From: Streptomyces phaeofaciens
Lineage (GTDB): Bacteria; Actinomycetota; Actinomycetes; Streptomycetales; Streptomycetaceae
Assembly: GCF_014648915.1 (NCBI RefSeq)
Contig: NZ_BMSA01000043.1
Location: 1-61,945, forward strand
Length of the DNA: 61,945 nucleotides
Reading direction: 5' to 3'
Shown here: piece by piece, positions 1 to 10,269 of the stretch
How positions within the stretch are numbered: the first letter of the stretch is position 1
Layout of the letters: each line of letters opens with the position of its first letter
The notes under the pieces: model-generated
What the model was told of the DNA's origin: nothing
Database searches by the model: none
The model's input: only the letters and a program-made list of their open reading frames with translations
Made by a program: the position numbers and the translations under genes

Positions 1-2
1 TC

Positions 3-3000
3 GTCCCGCGCTCCACTCGGATCCCGATGTACTCGGCTGTGACGGCCGCTCCCGTGGCGGGTGAGTCGCTGGACGCGGAGTACTGGTATCGCAACCTGCG
101 TGAGCGGGTCCGTTTCCACGACACCGTCAAGGCACTTGTCGGCGAGGGCGAGCTGCTCTTCCTCGAAGTCAGTGCGCACCCCGTGCTGACCGGCGCGATC
201 GAGGAGACCGGTGACGCGGCGGACGCCCCGGTGCACGCCGTCGGGACGCTCCGCCGTGACCACGGCGGCCCCGCCCAGTTCCTCACCTCCCTCGCCACCC
301 TCTGGACCCACGGCGTCACCCCCGACTGGTCCGCGCTGCTCCCCGCCGCCGCACCCGTCGACCTGCCCACCTACGCCTTCCGGCGCAAGCACTACTGGCT
401 CACGCCCGACGGCGCGGCCGACCTGCGCGGCACCGGTCTGTCCGTGCTGGGGCATCCGCTGCTGGCGGCCGGGGTGAGTGTGGCGCAGGACGGCGGTTTC
501 CTCTTCACCGGTCGGCTGTCCACGGGAACGCACCCCTGGCTCGCCGAGCACGCGGTGCTGGACCGGATCGTCGTGCCGGGCGCCGCGCTGGTCGAACTCG
601 TCCTGCGCGCGGGCCAGTTCGCAGGGGCGGAGCTGCTGGACGAACTCGTGCTGCACACGCCCCTGGTCGTCCCGGGCGACGGTGCTGCCGTCGACCTCCA
701 GCTGGGCGTCGACGCCGCCGACGAGGACGGGCTGCGGGCCGTACGCCTGCACGCCCGCCCGCACCATGCGGAAGGGGCCGACGACGGGGCGGACTGGGTC
801 TGCCACGCCACCGGCTCCCTGACCGCTCTCCCGTCCGACGACGGGGCGGCGAGCGACGCGGCCACCGGCCAGGGGGACGAATGGCCGCCGCCGGGCGCGG
901 AGCCGGTCGGTCTCGACGGGTTCTACGACCGTCTCGCGGACCACGGCTACACCTACGGGCCGCTGTTCCGGGGCGTACGGGCCGTGTGGCGGCGCGGTGA
1001 CGAGACGTTCGCCGAGGTCGCGCTCCCGGAGCCGGACGACGCCGGACGGTTCGGGGTGCACCCGGCGCTGCTGGACGCGGCGTTGCAGACCCGGCTCGTG
1101 GCCGTGCTCGACGGTACGGCGGCGCCGATGCTGCCGTTCTCCTTCACCGGCGCGCGCGTCCACGCCACCGGCGCGACCGTCGCCCGGGTCCGGCTCTCGC
1201 CGGCCGGCCCCGACACGTACGCGCTGGCGGTGACCGACCTTGCGGGCCTGCCGGTGGTCACCCTCGACGGGATCGCGCTGCGTCCGCTCACCGCCGAGGC
1301 GCCGTCCACCGCGCTGCCCGTGGACGCGATGTTCGAGCTGAACTGGGTTCCCCTGAGCGGCGGTTCGGCCGAGACGTCGAGCGCGGTCGACGCCGGCGCG
1401 GTGGCCGTGCTCGGCACCCCGCCGCCCGGGTTCGACGCCCTCCCCGTCCCCGTTCCCGTCCACGCCGACGTCGCCTCCCTGATCGCCGCCGTCCGCGCGG
1501 GTGAACCGCTGCCCGAGACCGTGCTGCTGCCCTGTCCGCCGGCCGGTGACGCCGAGGACGTCCCGGCCGCCGGCCGGGAGCGGCTGGCCACGGTGCTCGG
1601 GGTGGTGCGGGAGTGGCTTGGCGGTGCCGGGCTGGAGGCGGCGAGGCTGGTCCTGGTGACCCGGGGGGCGGCCGCGGTCGAACCGGGGGAGCGGGAGGAC
1701 CTGGCGACGGCCGCGGTGCGCGGGCTGTGGCGGTCCGCGTGCGCGGAGCACCCGGAGCGGTTCGCGCAGGTCGACACGGATGCCGTGACGCCTCCGGCAC
1801 AGGTGCTCGCGGCGGCCCGGATCGCCGGTGAACCCGAGATCGCGGTACGCGCCGGAGCCCTCTCGGTGCCCAGGCTCGGGCGGGCCGCGGCCTCGGACGC
1901 GAGGACGCCGACCGTACCCGCGGGGCGTGGGGCGTGGGGTCTGGACCTCGACGCCGGCGGCACCCTGGACGCGCTGCGGCTGACGCCGGCCCCGCGTGCC
2001 GAGGAGCCCCTGGCCCCGGGGCAGGTGCGGGTGGGCGTACGGGCGACCGGCGTCAACTTCCGGGACGTCCTGGTGTCCCTGGGCGTCGTCCCGCACACCG
2101 AGGGGCTCTTCGGGAGCGAGGGCGCCGGGGTGGTGCTGGAGGTCGGGCCCGGCGTCACCGGACTCGCGGTGGGCGACCGGGTGATGGGGCTGCTGTCCGG
2201 GTCCTACGGGGGCCCGGTGGCGGTGGCCGACCGCCGGCTGGTCGTCCGGGTGCCGCGCGGCTGGACCTTCGCGCAGGCCGCCTCGGTGCCCGCGGTGTTC
2301 CTGACCGCGTACTACGCACTGGTGGACCTCGCCGAGGTCCGGGCCGGTGAGACGCTGCTGGTGCACGCCGCGGCCGGCGGTGTCGGCACGGCGGCCGTCC
2401 AGCTTGCCCGGCATCTCGGCGCCGAGGTCTACGCGACCGCGAGCGAGCCCAAGTGGCCCGCGGTGCTCGGTGCCGGCGTCCCGGCCGCCCGGGTGGCCTC
2501 CTCACGCACCCGGGAGTTCGCCGACCTGTTCCTCGCCGAGAGCGACGGCCGGGGCGTGGACGTCGTACTGAACTGTCTGGCGGGCGAGTTCGTCGACGCG
2601 TCGCTGCGGCTCCTGCCCCGGGGCGGTCGGTTCGTCGAGATGGGCAAGACCGACGTCCGTGACGCCGGCGAGGTGGAGGCGCGGTGGCCCGGCGTGCGGT
2701 ACCGGGCGTTCGACCTCGGCGAGGCCGGCGCGGACCGCCTGGGCGAGATGCTCGCCCGGCTCTCCGAACTGTTCGAGCGGGGTGTGCTGGCGCCGCTGCC
2801 GCTGACGGCGTGGGACACCCGCCGGGCCCCGGAGGCCTTCCGTCGGCTGAGCCAGGCGCGACTCGTCGGGAAGGCGGTGCTGACCACACCGCCGGACGTG
2901 TTCGCGGGCACCCCTGCGCAAGGGTTCGACGGCACCGTACTGATCACCGGCGGGACGGGCGTCGTCGGTTCGGCGGTGGCCCGCCACCTCGTCGCCCGCC

Positions 3001-6000
3001 ACGGCGTGACCGACCTCGTGCTGGCCGGACGCCGGGGCGCCGAGGCGCCCGGAGCCGCCGGGCTCGCCGCCGAACTCACCGCGGCGGGCGCCACGGTACG
3101 CGTGGTGGCGTGCGACGTGTCCGACCGCGGCGCGCTGGGCGCCCTGCTCGACGGGCTGCCCGGACTGCGCGGTGTCGTGCACGCGGCCGGCGTGGTCGAC
3201 GACGGCGTCGTCACCGCGCTGACCCCGCGCCGGCTGGACACCGTACTGCGGGCCAAGGCCGACGCCGCCTGGCATCTGCACGAGCTGACCCGGGACCGGG
3301 ACCTGTCGTTCTTCGTGCTGTTCTCCTCGGCCGCCGGCGTCCTCGGCGCCGCCGGCCAGGGCAACTACGCGGCCGCCAACGCCTTCCTGGACGCGCTCGC
3401 CCGCCACCGGCGCACCCAGGGACTGCCCGCGCACGCGCTCGCCTGGGGGCTGTGGGCCGACCGCAGCGCGCTCACCGGCGACCTGACCGGCGCCGATCTG
3501 GACCGGATGCGGCGCCTCGGCGTCCGTCCGCTCGCCACCGAGCAGGGCCTCGCCCTCTTCGACGCCGCCGTACGGTCGCCGCGCGCCCTGACCGTGCCCG
3601 TCCGCCTGGACCTCGCGGCCCTGCGCCGACAGGGCGACCCGGCCCCGCTGCTGCGCGCCCTGGTCCGTACGACGGTGAGGCGCTCGGCCGTCAACACGGC
3701 CGGCGGCACCGGCGGCGGGCTGCGCGACCGCCTGGCCGGGCTGGCCCCGGCCGACCGCGAGCGGACCCTGACCGAACTGGTGCGCGCCCAGGCCGCCGTG
3801 GTCCTCGGACACGAGGACGGCGACGCGGTGCCCGTCGACCGGGCGTTCCGGGACCTCGGGTTCGACTCCCTCACCGCCGTCGAGCTGCGCAACCGGATCG
3901 CCACGGCGACCGGACTGCGCCTGCCGGTGACCCTCGCCTTCGACCACCCGACCCCGGCCGCGCTGGCCGCCGCGCTCTCCGTGCGGCTCGTACCGGACGG
4001 CGCCCACGACGGCTCGGCCGTCGCACCGGTGCGCACGGCGGACGCGGACGACCCGATCGCCATCGTCGGGATGAGCTGCCGCTTCCCCGGCGGTGTACGG
4101 ACCCCCGAGGAGCTGTGGGAGCTGCTCGCCGACGGGCGGGACGCCGTGGGCGACTACCCCGCCGACCGCGGCTGGCGGGTCGAGCCGGGCGGATCCGGCG
4201 GATTCGGGGACGGCTTCGAGCGGGCCGGCGGCTTCTTGCACGACATGGCCGACTTCGACCCCGAGTTCTTCGGCATCTCGGGCCGCGAGGCCCTGGCGAT
4301 GGACCCGCAGCAGCGGCTGCTCCTCGAGACCACCTGGGAGGCCCTCGAACGGGCGGGCATCGACCCCGCCACCCTGCGCTCCACACCGACCGGCGTCTTC
4401 GCCGGCCTGATCTACAACGACTACGCGGCACGGTTCCCGAACCTGCTCAGCGGCTTCGAGGGCTACCTCGGCAACGGCAGCGCCAACAGCGTGGCCTCCG
4501 GGCGGATCGCGTACACGCTCGGCCTCGAAGGCCCGGCGATCACGGTGGACACCGCCTGCTCGTCGTCGCTCGTCGCACTGCACCTGGCCGCCCAGGCCCT
4601 CCGGCAGGGCGACTGCACGCTGGCGATCGCCGGCGGCGTCACCGTGATGTCGACGCCCCGGCCGATGGTCGAGTTCAGCCGCGTCGGCGGCCTCGCCCCC
4701 GACGGCCGGTCCAAGGCGTTCTCCGCCGACGCCGACGGCATGGGGTTCGCCGAGGGTGTCGGCATGCTGGTGGTGGAGCGGCTGTCCGACGCCCGCCGCA
4801 ACGGGCACCGGGTGCTGGCCCTGCTCCGGGGTTCCGCCCTCAACCAGGACGGCGCGTCCAACGGCCTGACCGCGCCCAGCGGTCCGGCGCAGGAGCGGGT
4901 GATCCGGCAGGCGCTGGCGGGTGCGGGGCTGACGGCGTCCGAGGTGGACGTGGTGGAGGCGCACGGTACCGGGACCTCGCTCGGGGATCCCATCGAGGCG
5001 GGGGCGTTGCTGGCGACGTACGGGCAGGACCGTCCCGCGGACCGGCCCGTGCTGCTGGGGTCGGTGAAGTCCAACCTCGGCCACACCCAGGCCGCCGCCG
5101 GTGTGGCCGGGGTGATCAAGACGGTGCTGGCGATGCGCAACGGCGTCGTCCCGCGCACCCTGCACGTCGAACGGCCCGCCGCGCACATCGACTGGACGGC
5201 CGGGGCGCTGCGCCTGGCCGACGACAACCTGCCCTGGCCCCGGACGGACCGGCCCCGGCGCGGAGCGGTGTCGTCCTTCGGGATCAGCGGCACCAACGCG
5301 CACGTGATCCTGGAGGAAGGACCCGCCGAAGCGTCGGAGCCGGACGCCGACGGCGGCCCCGTGGCCTGGGTGATCTCGGCGAAGAACCCCGACAGCCTGC
5401 GCGAGCAGGCCCGCCGACTGCACGAGCGGGTGAGCGGGGACGCAGGCCCGGCCCCCGCCGACATCGCCCGCTCGCTGATCACCACCCGGTCCTCGTTCAC
5501 GCACCGTGCCGTCGTGACCGGACGGACCCGGGCGGAACTCCTCGACCGGCTGGCGGCGGTCGGCCGCGGCGAACCGGCCACGGGTACGGCGAGGGCCGCG
5601 TCGGCCGACCGATCGGGACCGGTGTTCGTCTTCCCCGGCCAGGGCTCGCAGTGGGCCGGCATGGCCGCCGAACTCCTCGACAGCTCAACCGTGTTCGCCG
5701 AGTCCGTCGACCGGTGCGCGCGCGCCCTCGCCCCGCACACCGACTGGTCCCTCCTCGACGTCCTGCGGGACCGCCCCGACGCGCCCTCCCTGGACCGGGT
5801 CGACGTGGTGCAGCCCGCGCTGTGGGCCGTCATGGTGTCCCTGGCCCAGGTGTGGCGCTCCCACGGCGTGGAGCCCGCCGCCGTCGTGGGCCACTCGCAG
5901 GGCGAGCTGGCGGCGGCGTGCGTGGCGGGCGTGCTGTCGGTCGAGGACGCCGCCCGGATCGTCGCCCTGCGCAGCCGGCTCATCGGCCGCGAACTGGCCG

Positions 6001-8876
6001 GCCGGGGCGGCATGGTCTCGCTCGCCCTGCCCGTCGACGAGGCGAACGCCCTGCTGGCCCCCTGGGGCGAGCGGATCGCCGTGGCCACCGTGAACGGGCC
6101 GACGGCCACCGTCGTCGCCGGGGAACCGGCCGCGCTCGACGAGCTGACGCAGGCCTGCGAACGCGACGGAGTACGGGCCCGCCGCATCCCCGTGGACTAC
6201 GCCTCGCACACCCCGCAGGTCGAGCGGCTGCGCACGGCGCTCCTCGACCTGGCGGCCCCGGTCGAGCCCCGAACCGGCGATCTGCCGATGTACTCCGCCG
6301 TCAGCGGCGCCCCGCTGGACGGCCGGACGGCCGACGCCGGGTACTGGTACCGCAACCTGCGGGAGACCGTCCGGTTCGACCGGGCGACGCGGGCCCTCGC
6401 CGACGCCGGACACGACGTGTTCCTGGAGATCAGCCCGCACCCGGTGCTCACCACCGCGATCGAGCACACCCTGGAGGACCGCACGGGCCCGACCGCCGGT
6501 GCGGTGGTCACCGGGACGCTCCGGCGCGGCGAGGACGCCCGGGAGGCCCTGCTGGACTCCCTCGCGCAGGCGTTCGTGCACGGCGTCCCGGTCGACTGGA
6601 CGGACACCTTCCGGGGCGGCCGGCCGGTGGACCTGCCGACCTACGCCTTCCGCAGGCAGCGGTACTGGCTGGACGCGCCCGAGCAGAGCGCGCACGCGCA
6701 CGGCGTCGGACTCACGGTCACGGACCATCCGCTGCTCGCCGGGGTGCTCGCCCCCGCCGACAGCGACACCGTCGTCCACACCGGCAGGCTCTCCCGGACC
6801 GTCCACCCCTGGCTCACGGACCACGCGGTCCTGGACGGCGTGGTGCTCCCCGGCAGTGTCTTCGTCGACTGGGCACTGCACGCGGGCCGCGCCGCCGGCT
6901 GTCCCCGGGTCCGCGAACTCACCCTCCGGGAACCGCTGTTCCTCGACGCCACCGACGCGGTCCACCTCCAGGTCCAGGTGGGCCCGCCCGACGAGACGGG
7001 GGAGCGCGCCCTGAGCGTCCACTCCCGCGCCGAGTCCGCGGCCGGGCCGTCCGTCGCCGGCGACACCGGGACCGGGACCGGGTGGATCTGCCACGCACGG
7101 GCCGTCGTCGCTCCGGAGCCCGCCGAGGACACCGCCGGCGCGGACTTCGCGGACCTCGCCGGTGCCTGGCCCCCGCCGGGCGCCACCGCCCTCCCGCTGG
7201 ACGGCTTCTACGACGGGCTGGCCGACCGGGGCTACGCCTACGGCCCCGCCTTCCGCGGCCTGCGTGCCGCCTGGCGGCGCGGGACGGAGGTCTACGCCGA
7301 GGTGTCCCTGGGCGAGGGTGCCACCGGCCCGGCGGACGGCTTCGCCCTGCACCCCGCGCTGCTCGACGCCTCCCTGCACGCGGCCGGTGAGCTCTTCGAG
7401 GACGACGGGAGCGGCGCGCCGGTCCGGATGCCGTTCGCCTGGTCCGGGATCCGGCTGCACTCCGAGCCCACCACCACGCTCCGGGTGCGGCTGACCGCCG
7501 AAGGCCCGGACACCCTCGGCGTCCACCTCGCCGGCAACATCGGCCAACCGGTCGCCTCCGTCGGACTGTTGAGCCTGCGGGACGTACCCGCCGAACGGTT
7601 CCGCCGGGCCCCGGCGGCCCGCCCCGAATCCCGTGAGCGGCCCCGTCCCGCATCCGTGGACAGCGCCGCCGCCCGCCGGGTGCGGGACGCCGCGCCGGGG
7701 GAGCGTGCGGGGCTGCTGGCGCAGCTCGTCCGCGACCAGCTGACCGCCGTACTGCGCCACGACGCCACGGACGTCGACGCGGACGTCGAGTTCCTGAACC
7801 TCGGGATGGACTCGATCGCGGGCATCGCGCTGCGGGACCGCCTCGGCACCCTGCTCGACCTGCGGCTCCCGGCGACGACGACCTTCGAGCACTCCACCAC
7901 GTCCCGCCTCGCCGGCCGGCTCGCCGAACTCCTGGACGACGGCACCGCATCGAAGACCGAGCCCGAGCCCGAGCCCGAACCCGAGCCCACGCCGAAGCCC
8001 GCACCCGAGGCCGCGCCCCCAGCCGACCCCCTGGACAGCATCACCACCCTCTACCACCAGGCCTACGCCCTCGGCCGGACCGGTACGGCCGGCATGGATC
8101 TCATCCAGGCCGCGGGCTGGCTCCGTCCGTCCTTCACCCTGGAGGACGCGGCCGACCACGTCCTGCCGCCCGTGCGCATGGCCACCGGCGACGGCAGCCG
8201 GACCCGGCTGGTGTGCCTGCCCGCCATCACCGCCACGGCCGGCCCGATCCAGTACGGCATGATGGCGCAGCACTTCGAGGGAGCCCGGGACGTGCTGTCC
8301 CTGGTCAACCCCGGCTACGCCGAGGGCGAGCTGGTGGCGGACACCTTCGACGCGCTGGTCGAGACGCACTTCGAGAAGCTCCGCGAGACCGTCGGCGACG
8401 AGCCGTTCGTGCTGCTCGGGCACTCCATGGGCGGTCTCATCGCCTACGCCCTCGCCCGGCGGGCCGAGGACGCCGGCCTGGCGCCGGGAGCGGTGGTCCT
8501 GCTCGACACGTTCCAGGCCACGCACCAGTTCTCGGAGAAGACCACCATCGCGATGAACGAGGGCCTGGACTCCCGGGAACGCCTCCTCGGCCCCCTCGCC
8601 CTGAACGGCGTGAAGCTCACCGCGATGGGCCGCTACAACGCCCTGTTCATGCAGCAGTGCACGCTGCGCCCGGTCCAGGCGCCGACGCTCTTCCTCAGCG
8701 CCGCCGACCCCATGCCCCACCAGGACGAGGGCTTCGAGGACGAGGGCTGGCGGGCGTCCTGGCCCTTCCCGCACACCGCCCACCCCACCCCCGGCGACCA
8801 CTTCACGATCATGGAGCACAACCTGCCGCTGACCACCGCAGCCATCGAGGACTGGCTGACGGAACAAGGCCTCTGA
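3..8876 (+). CDS. Type I modular polyketide synthase, C-terminal part with terminal module and thioesterase (5'-truncated)
   Basis: The reading frame is open to the window edge, so the N-terminus lies outside. Numbering from the ATG at 27, the domains are: C-terminal end of an AT (1-120), DH (about 138-420; active-site His175 in HAVLDRIVVP, Asp350 in LLDAALQ), ER (640-950; NADPH loop GGVG near 780), KR (955-1160; VDD motif suggesting B-type, catalytic Tyr in GQGNYAAAN), ACP (GFDSLT, about 1280), KS (1342-1768; DTACSSS, EAHGTGT, NLGHT all intact), AT (GHSQGE; YASH and RVDVVQP point to methylmalonyl-CoA), DH (2230-2520; His2266, LLDASLH), ACP (GMDSIAG), an EPEPEP linker and a type I TE (GHSMGG, GDHF). 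The penultimate module is fully reducing. The last module has no KR. It is the final extension and release enzyme of a polyketide pathway; the product is unknown. Confidence 0.97.
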   Translation, partial: VPRSTRIPMYSAVTAAPVAGESLDAEYWYRNLRERVRFHDTVKALVGEGELLFLEVSAHPVLTGAIEETGDAADAPVHAVGTLRRDHGGPAQFLTSLATLWTHGVTPDWSALLPAAAPVDLPTYAFRRKHYWLTPDGAADLRGTGLSVLGHPLLAAGVSVAQDGGFLFTGRLSTGTHPWLAEHAVLDRIVVPGAALVELVLRAGQFAGAELLDELVLHTPLVVPGDGAAVDLQLGVDAADEDGLRAVRLHARPHHAEGADDGADWVCHATGSLTALPSDDGAASDAATGQGDEWPPPGAEPVGLDGFYDRLADHGYTYGPLFRGVRAVWRRGDETFAEVALPEPDDAGRFGVHPALLDAALQTRLVAVLDGTAAPMLPFSFTGARVHATGATVARVRLSPAGPDTYALAVTDLAGLPVVTLDGIALRPLTAEAPSTALPVDAMFELNWVPLSGGSAETSSAVDAGAVAVLGTPPPGFDALPVPVPVHADVASLIAAVRAGEPLPETVLLPCPPAGDAEDVPAAGRERLATVLGVVREWLGGAGLEAARLVLVTRGAAAVEPGEREDLATAAVRGLWRSACAEHPERFAQVDTDAVTPPAQVLAAARIAGEPEIAVRAGALSVPRLGRAAASDARTPTVPAGRGAWGLDLDAGGTLDALRLTPAPRAEEPLAPGQVRVGVRATGVNFRDVLVSLGVVPHTEGLFGSEGAGVVLEVGPGVTGLAVGDRVMGLLSGSYGGPVAVADRRLVVRVPRGWTFAQAASVPAVFLTAYYALVDLAEVRAGETLLVHAAAGGVGTAAVQLARHLGAEVYATASEPKWPAVLGAGVPAARVASSRTREFADLFLAESDGRGVDVVLNCLAGEFVDASLRLLPRGGRFVEMGKTDVRDAGEVEARWPGVRYRAFDLGEAGADRLGEMLARLSELFERGVLAPLPLTAWDTRRAPEAFRRLSQARLVGKAVLTTPPDVFAGTPAQGFDGTVLITGGTGVVGSAVARHLVARHGVTDLVLAGRRGAEAPGAAGLAAELTAAGATVRVVACDVSDRGALGALLDGLPGLRGVVHAAGVVDDGVVTALTPRRLDTVLRAKADAAWHLHELTRDRDLSFFVLFSSAAGVLGAAGQGNYAAANAFLDALARHRRTQGLPAHALAWGLWADRSALTGDLTGADLDRMRRLGVRPLATEQGLALFDAAVRSPRALTVPVRLDLAALRRQGDPAPLLRALVRTTVRRSAVNTAGGTGGGLRDRLAGLAPADRERTLTELVRAQAAVVLGHEDGDAVPVDRAFRDLGFDSLTAVELRNRIATATGLRLPVTLAFDHPTPAALAAALSVRLVPDGAHDGSAVAPVRTADADDPIAIVGMSCRFPGGVRTPEELWELLADGRDAVGDYPADRGWRVEPGGSGGFGDGFERAGGFLHDMADFDPEFFGISGREALAMDPQQRLLLETTWEALERAGIDPATLRSTPTGVFAGLIYNDYAARFPNLLSGFEGYLGNGSANSVASGRIAYTLGLEGPAITVDTACSSSLVALHLAAQALRQGDCTLAIAGGVTVMSTPRPMVEFSRVGGLAPDGRSKAFSADADGMGFAEGVGMLVVERLSDARRNGHRVLALLRGSALNQDGASNGLTAPSGPAQERVIRQALAGAGLTASEVDVVEAHGTGTSLGDPIEAGALLATYGQDRPADRPVLLGSVKSNLGHTQAAAGVAGVIKTVLAMRNGVVPRTLHVERPAAHIDWTAGALRLADDNLPWPRTDRPRRGAVSSFGISGTNAHVILEEGPAEASEPDADGGPVAWVISAKNPDSLREQARRLHERVSGDAGPAPADIARSLITTRSSFTHRAVVTGRTRAELLDRLAAVGRGEPATGTARAASADRSGPVFVFPGQGSQWAGMAAELLDSSTVFAESVDRCARALAPHTDWSLLDVLRDRPDAPSLDRVDVVQPALWAVMVSLAQVWRSHGVEPAAVVGHSQGELAAACVAGVLSVEDAARIVALRSRLIGRELAGRGGMVSLALPVDEANALLAPWGERIAVATVNGPTATVVAGEPAALDELTQACERDGVRARRIPVDYASHTPQVERLRTALLDLAAPVEPRTGDLPMYSAVSGAPLDGRTADAGYWYRNLRETVRFDRATRALADAGHDVFLEISPHPVLTTAIEHTLEDRTGPTAGAVVTGTLRRGEDAREALLDSLAQAFVHGVPVDWTDTFRGGRPVDLPTYAFRRQRYWLDAPEQSAHAHGVGLTVTDHPLLAGVLAPADSDTVVHTGRLSRTVHPWLTDHAVLDGVVLPGSVFVDWALHAGRAAGCPRVRELTLREPLFLDATDAVHLQVQVGPPDETGERALSVHSRAESAAGPSVAGDTGTGTGWICHARAVVAPEPAEDTAGADFADLAGAWPPPGATALPLDGFYDGLADRGYAYGPAFRGLRAAWRRGTEVYAEVSLGEGATGPADGFALHPALLDASLHAAGELFEDDGSGAPVRMPFAWSGIRLHSEPTTTLRVRLTAEGPDTLGVHLAGNIGQPVASVGLLSLRDVPAERFRRAPAARPESRERPRPASVDSAAARRVRDAAPGERAGLLAQLVRDQLTAVLRHDATDVDADVEFLNLGMDSIAGIALRDRLGTLLDLRLPATTTFEHSTTSRLAGRLAELLDDGTASKTEPEPEPEPEPTPKPAPEAAPPADPLDSITTLYHQAYALGRTGTAGMDLIQAAGWLRPSFTLEDAADHVLPPVRMATGDGSRTRLVCLPAITATAGPIQYGMMAQHFEGARDVLSLVNPGYAEGELVADTFDALVETHFEKLRETVGDEPFVLLGHSMGGLIAYALARRAEDAGLAPGAVVLLDTFQATHQFSEKTTIAMNEGLDSRERLLGPLALNGVKLTAMGRYNALFMQQCTLRPVQAPTLFLSAADPMPHQDEGFEDEGWRASWPFPHTAHPTPGDHFTIMEHNLPLTTAAIEDWLTEQGL

Positions 8877-8927
8877 CGAACCGTCGAACTCCGCCCGCCC
8901 CACCGGCCCATCCCTGAGGACACCCGC

Positions 8928-10187
8928 ATGAGCGAGCCCACCCCGCCCACCACCGGCATCGACCCCGCCAGGCCCTTCGACCTCGCCAACCCCCACTTCA
9001 CGGCGAACCCCTACGACGCCTACCGCGTCGCCCGCGCCGACGTGCCGGTCTGCCCGATGACCGGGGACGGGCCCTGGGTCGTCACGGGACGCGAGGAGAC
9101 CGCCGCCGTCCTGACGGACCCGGTCCGCTTCACCAGCCGCACCAACACCCATGGCGCGTACGGCTTCACCGAGGCCTGCGCGGAACTCCTCGCCGACTCG
9201 GTCTTCTACCGCGTCCCGCCGTTCAACGCCGACCCGCCCCAGCACGCCCGGTTCCGCGCCCTCGTCGACGAGGAGTTCTCCCCGCGCGCCCTGGAGCGCC
9301 GCGAACCCGCGATCCGGGCGACCGCCGCCGCGCTCGTGGCGGAGCTGAAGGACGAGCCGGGCGCCGACCTTCTGTCCCGGTTCGCCCACCCCCTGCCGCT
9401 GGCCGTGATCTGCGACATCATCGGCGTACCGGCGCAGGACCGGGAGACGGTCAAGGCGTGGAACAACGACTGGCTGCTCATGCAGGTCCTCCCGCTGCCC
9501 CCGGAGGAGCAGCTGCGCTGCGCGAAGAGCGTGCTGGAGCACGAGGCGTACTTCCGGGCCCTGCTGGAGGAGCGGCGCCGGCAGCCCGCCGACGACCTGG
9601 CGAGCACGCTCGCCGCGGCGGCCGCGCAGAGCGACCCGGTCTGCACGGCCGACGACGCCGTGGCCGCGCTCCTGAACCTGCTGCCGTCGGCCCACGAGAC
9701 CGTCACGCACTTGATCGCCAACACCGTCCACCAGCTGCTGCGGGACCGCACACGGTGGGAGGCGGTCGTCGCCGACCGGGGGCTGATCCCGGCCGCGGTG
9801 GAGGAGGGGCTCAGGTTCGACACCTCGATCCAGGGCGCGCCCCGGCTGGTCACCGAGGACACCGTCCTCGGCGGTGTGGCGATCCCGGCCGGCGCGAAGG
9901 TGCACGCCATGGTCGCCTCGGTGGGCCGGGATCCCGGCGCGGTGGAGGACCCGGAGACCTTCCGGCTCGACCGCGGCGGACCGGCCGGCCACTTCGCGTT
10001 CGGCCACGGCCCGCACTCCTGCCTGGGCGCCCAGCTGGCCCGCCTGGAGAGCCGGATCGCCCTGGAGACCCTGGCCGAGGCACTGCCCACGATGGAACTG
10101 GCCCCCGGCTTCGAGCCGCAGTACCTCCCGGGCGGCCTCGTCCTGCACGGCCTCCTGGCCCTCCCGGTCACCTGGCCCACCGCATGA
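8928..10187 (+). CDS. Cytochrome P450, probable polyketide tailoring oxidase
   Basis: A 419-aa bacterial class I P450. Visible landmarks are the I-helix AHET oxygen-activation motif, the ExxR motif (EEGLR) and the haem loop FGHGPHSCLG with the cysteine ligand. It starts 51 nt after the polyketide synthase stop, with TGAGGA upstream of the ATG, so it is probably co-transcribed. By position it is expected to hydroxylate or epoxidise the polyketide after release. The canonical AGxxT glycine is replaced in the local sequence PSAHETVT, but the acid-Thr pair is retained. No dedicated ferredoxin lies immediately downstream on the same strand, so redox partners probably come from elsewhere. The substrate is inferred from context only. 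Confidence 0.95.
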   Translation: MSEPTPPTTGIDPARPFDLANPHFTANPYDAYRVARADVPVCPMTGDGPWVVTGREETAAVLTDPVRFTSRTNTHGAYGFTEACAELLADSVFYRVPPFNADPPQHARFRALVDEEFSPRALERREPAIRATAAALVAELKDEPGADLLSRFAHPLPLAVICDIIGVPAQDRETVKAWNNDWLLMQVLPLPPEEQLRCAKSVLEHEAYFRALLEERRRQPADDLASTLAAAAAQSDPVCTADDAVAALLNLLPSAHETVTHLIANTVHQLLRDRTRWEAVVADRGLIPAAVEEGLRFDTSIQGAPRLVTEDTVLGGVAIPAGAKVHAMVASVGRDPGAVEDPETFRLDRGGPAGHFAFGHGPHSCLGAQLARLESRIALETLAEALPTMELAPGFEPQYLPGGLVLHGLLALPVTWPTA

Positions 10188-10269
10188 CGGTCCGCCACCG
10201 GCCCACCACTCGACCTGGTTCCCCGCGCGGCGAGCCCGTTCGGAGCGCCCGGCCCAAGCCGGACACGGC

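Noticed and set aside
8877..8927. Independent promoter for the P450
   Set aside because: The gap is only 51 nt and no promoter boxes are visible, so read-through from the polyketide synthase gene is simpler.
2502..10148. Very long open frames antisense or out of frame to the polyketide synthase and P450
   Set aside because: They are by-products of high GC at third positions; they show no domains, are rich in Arg/Gly/Pro, and lie opposite genes with clear family motifs.
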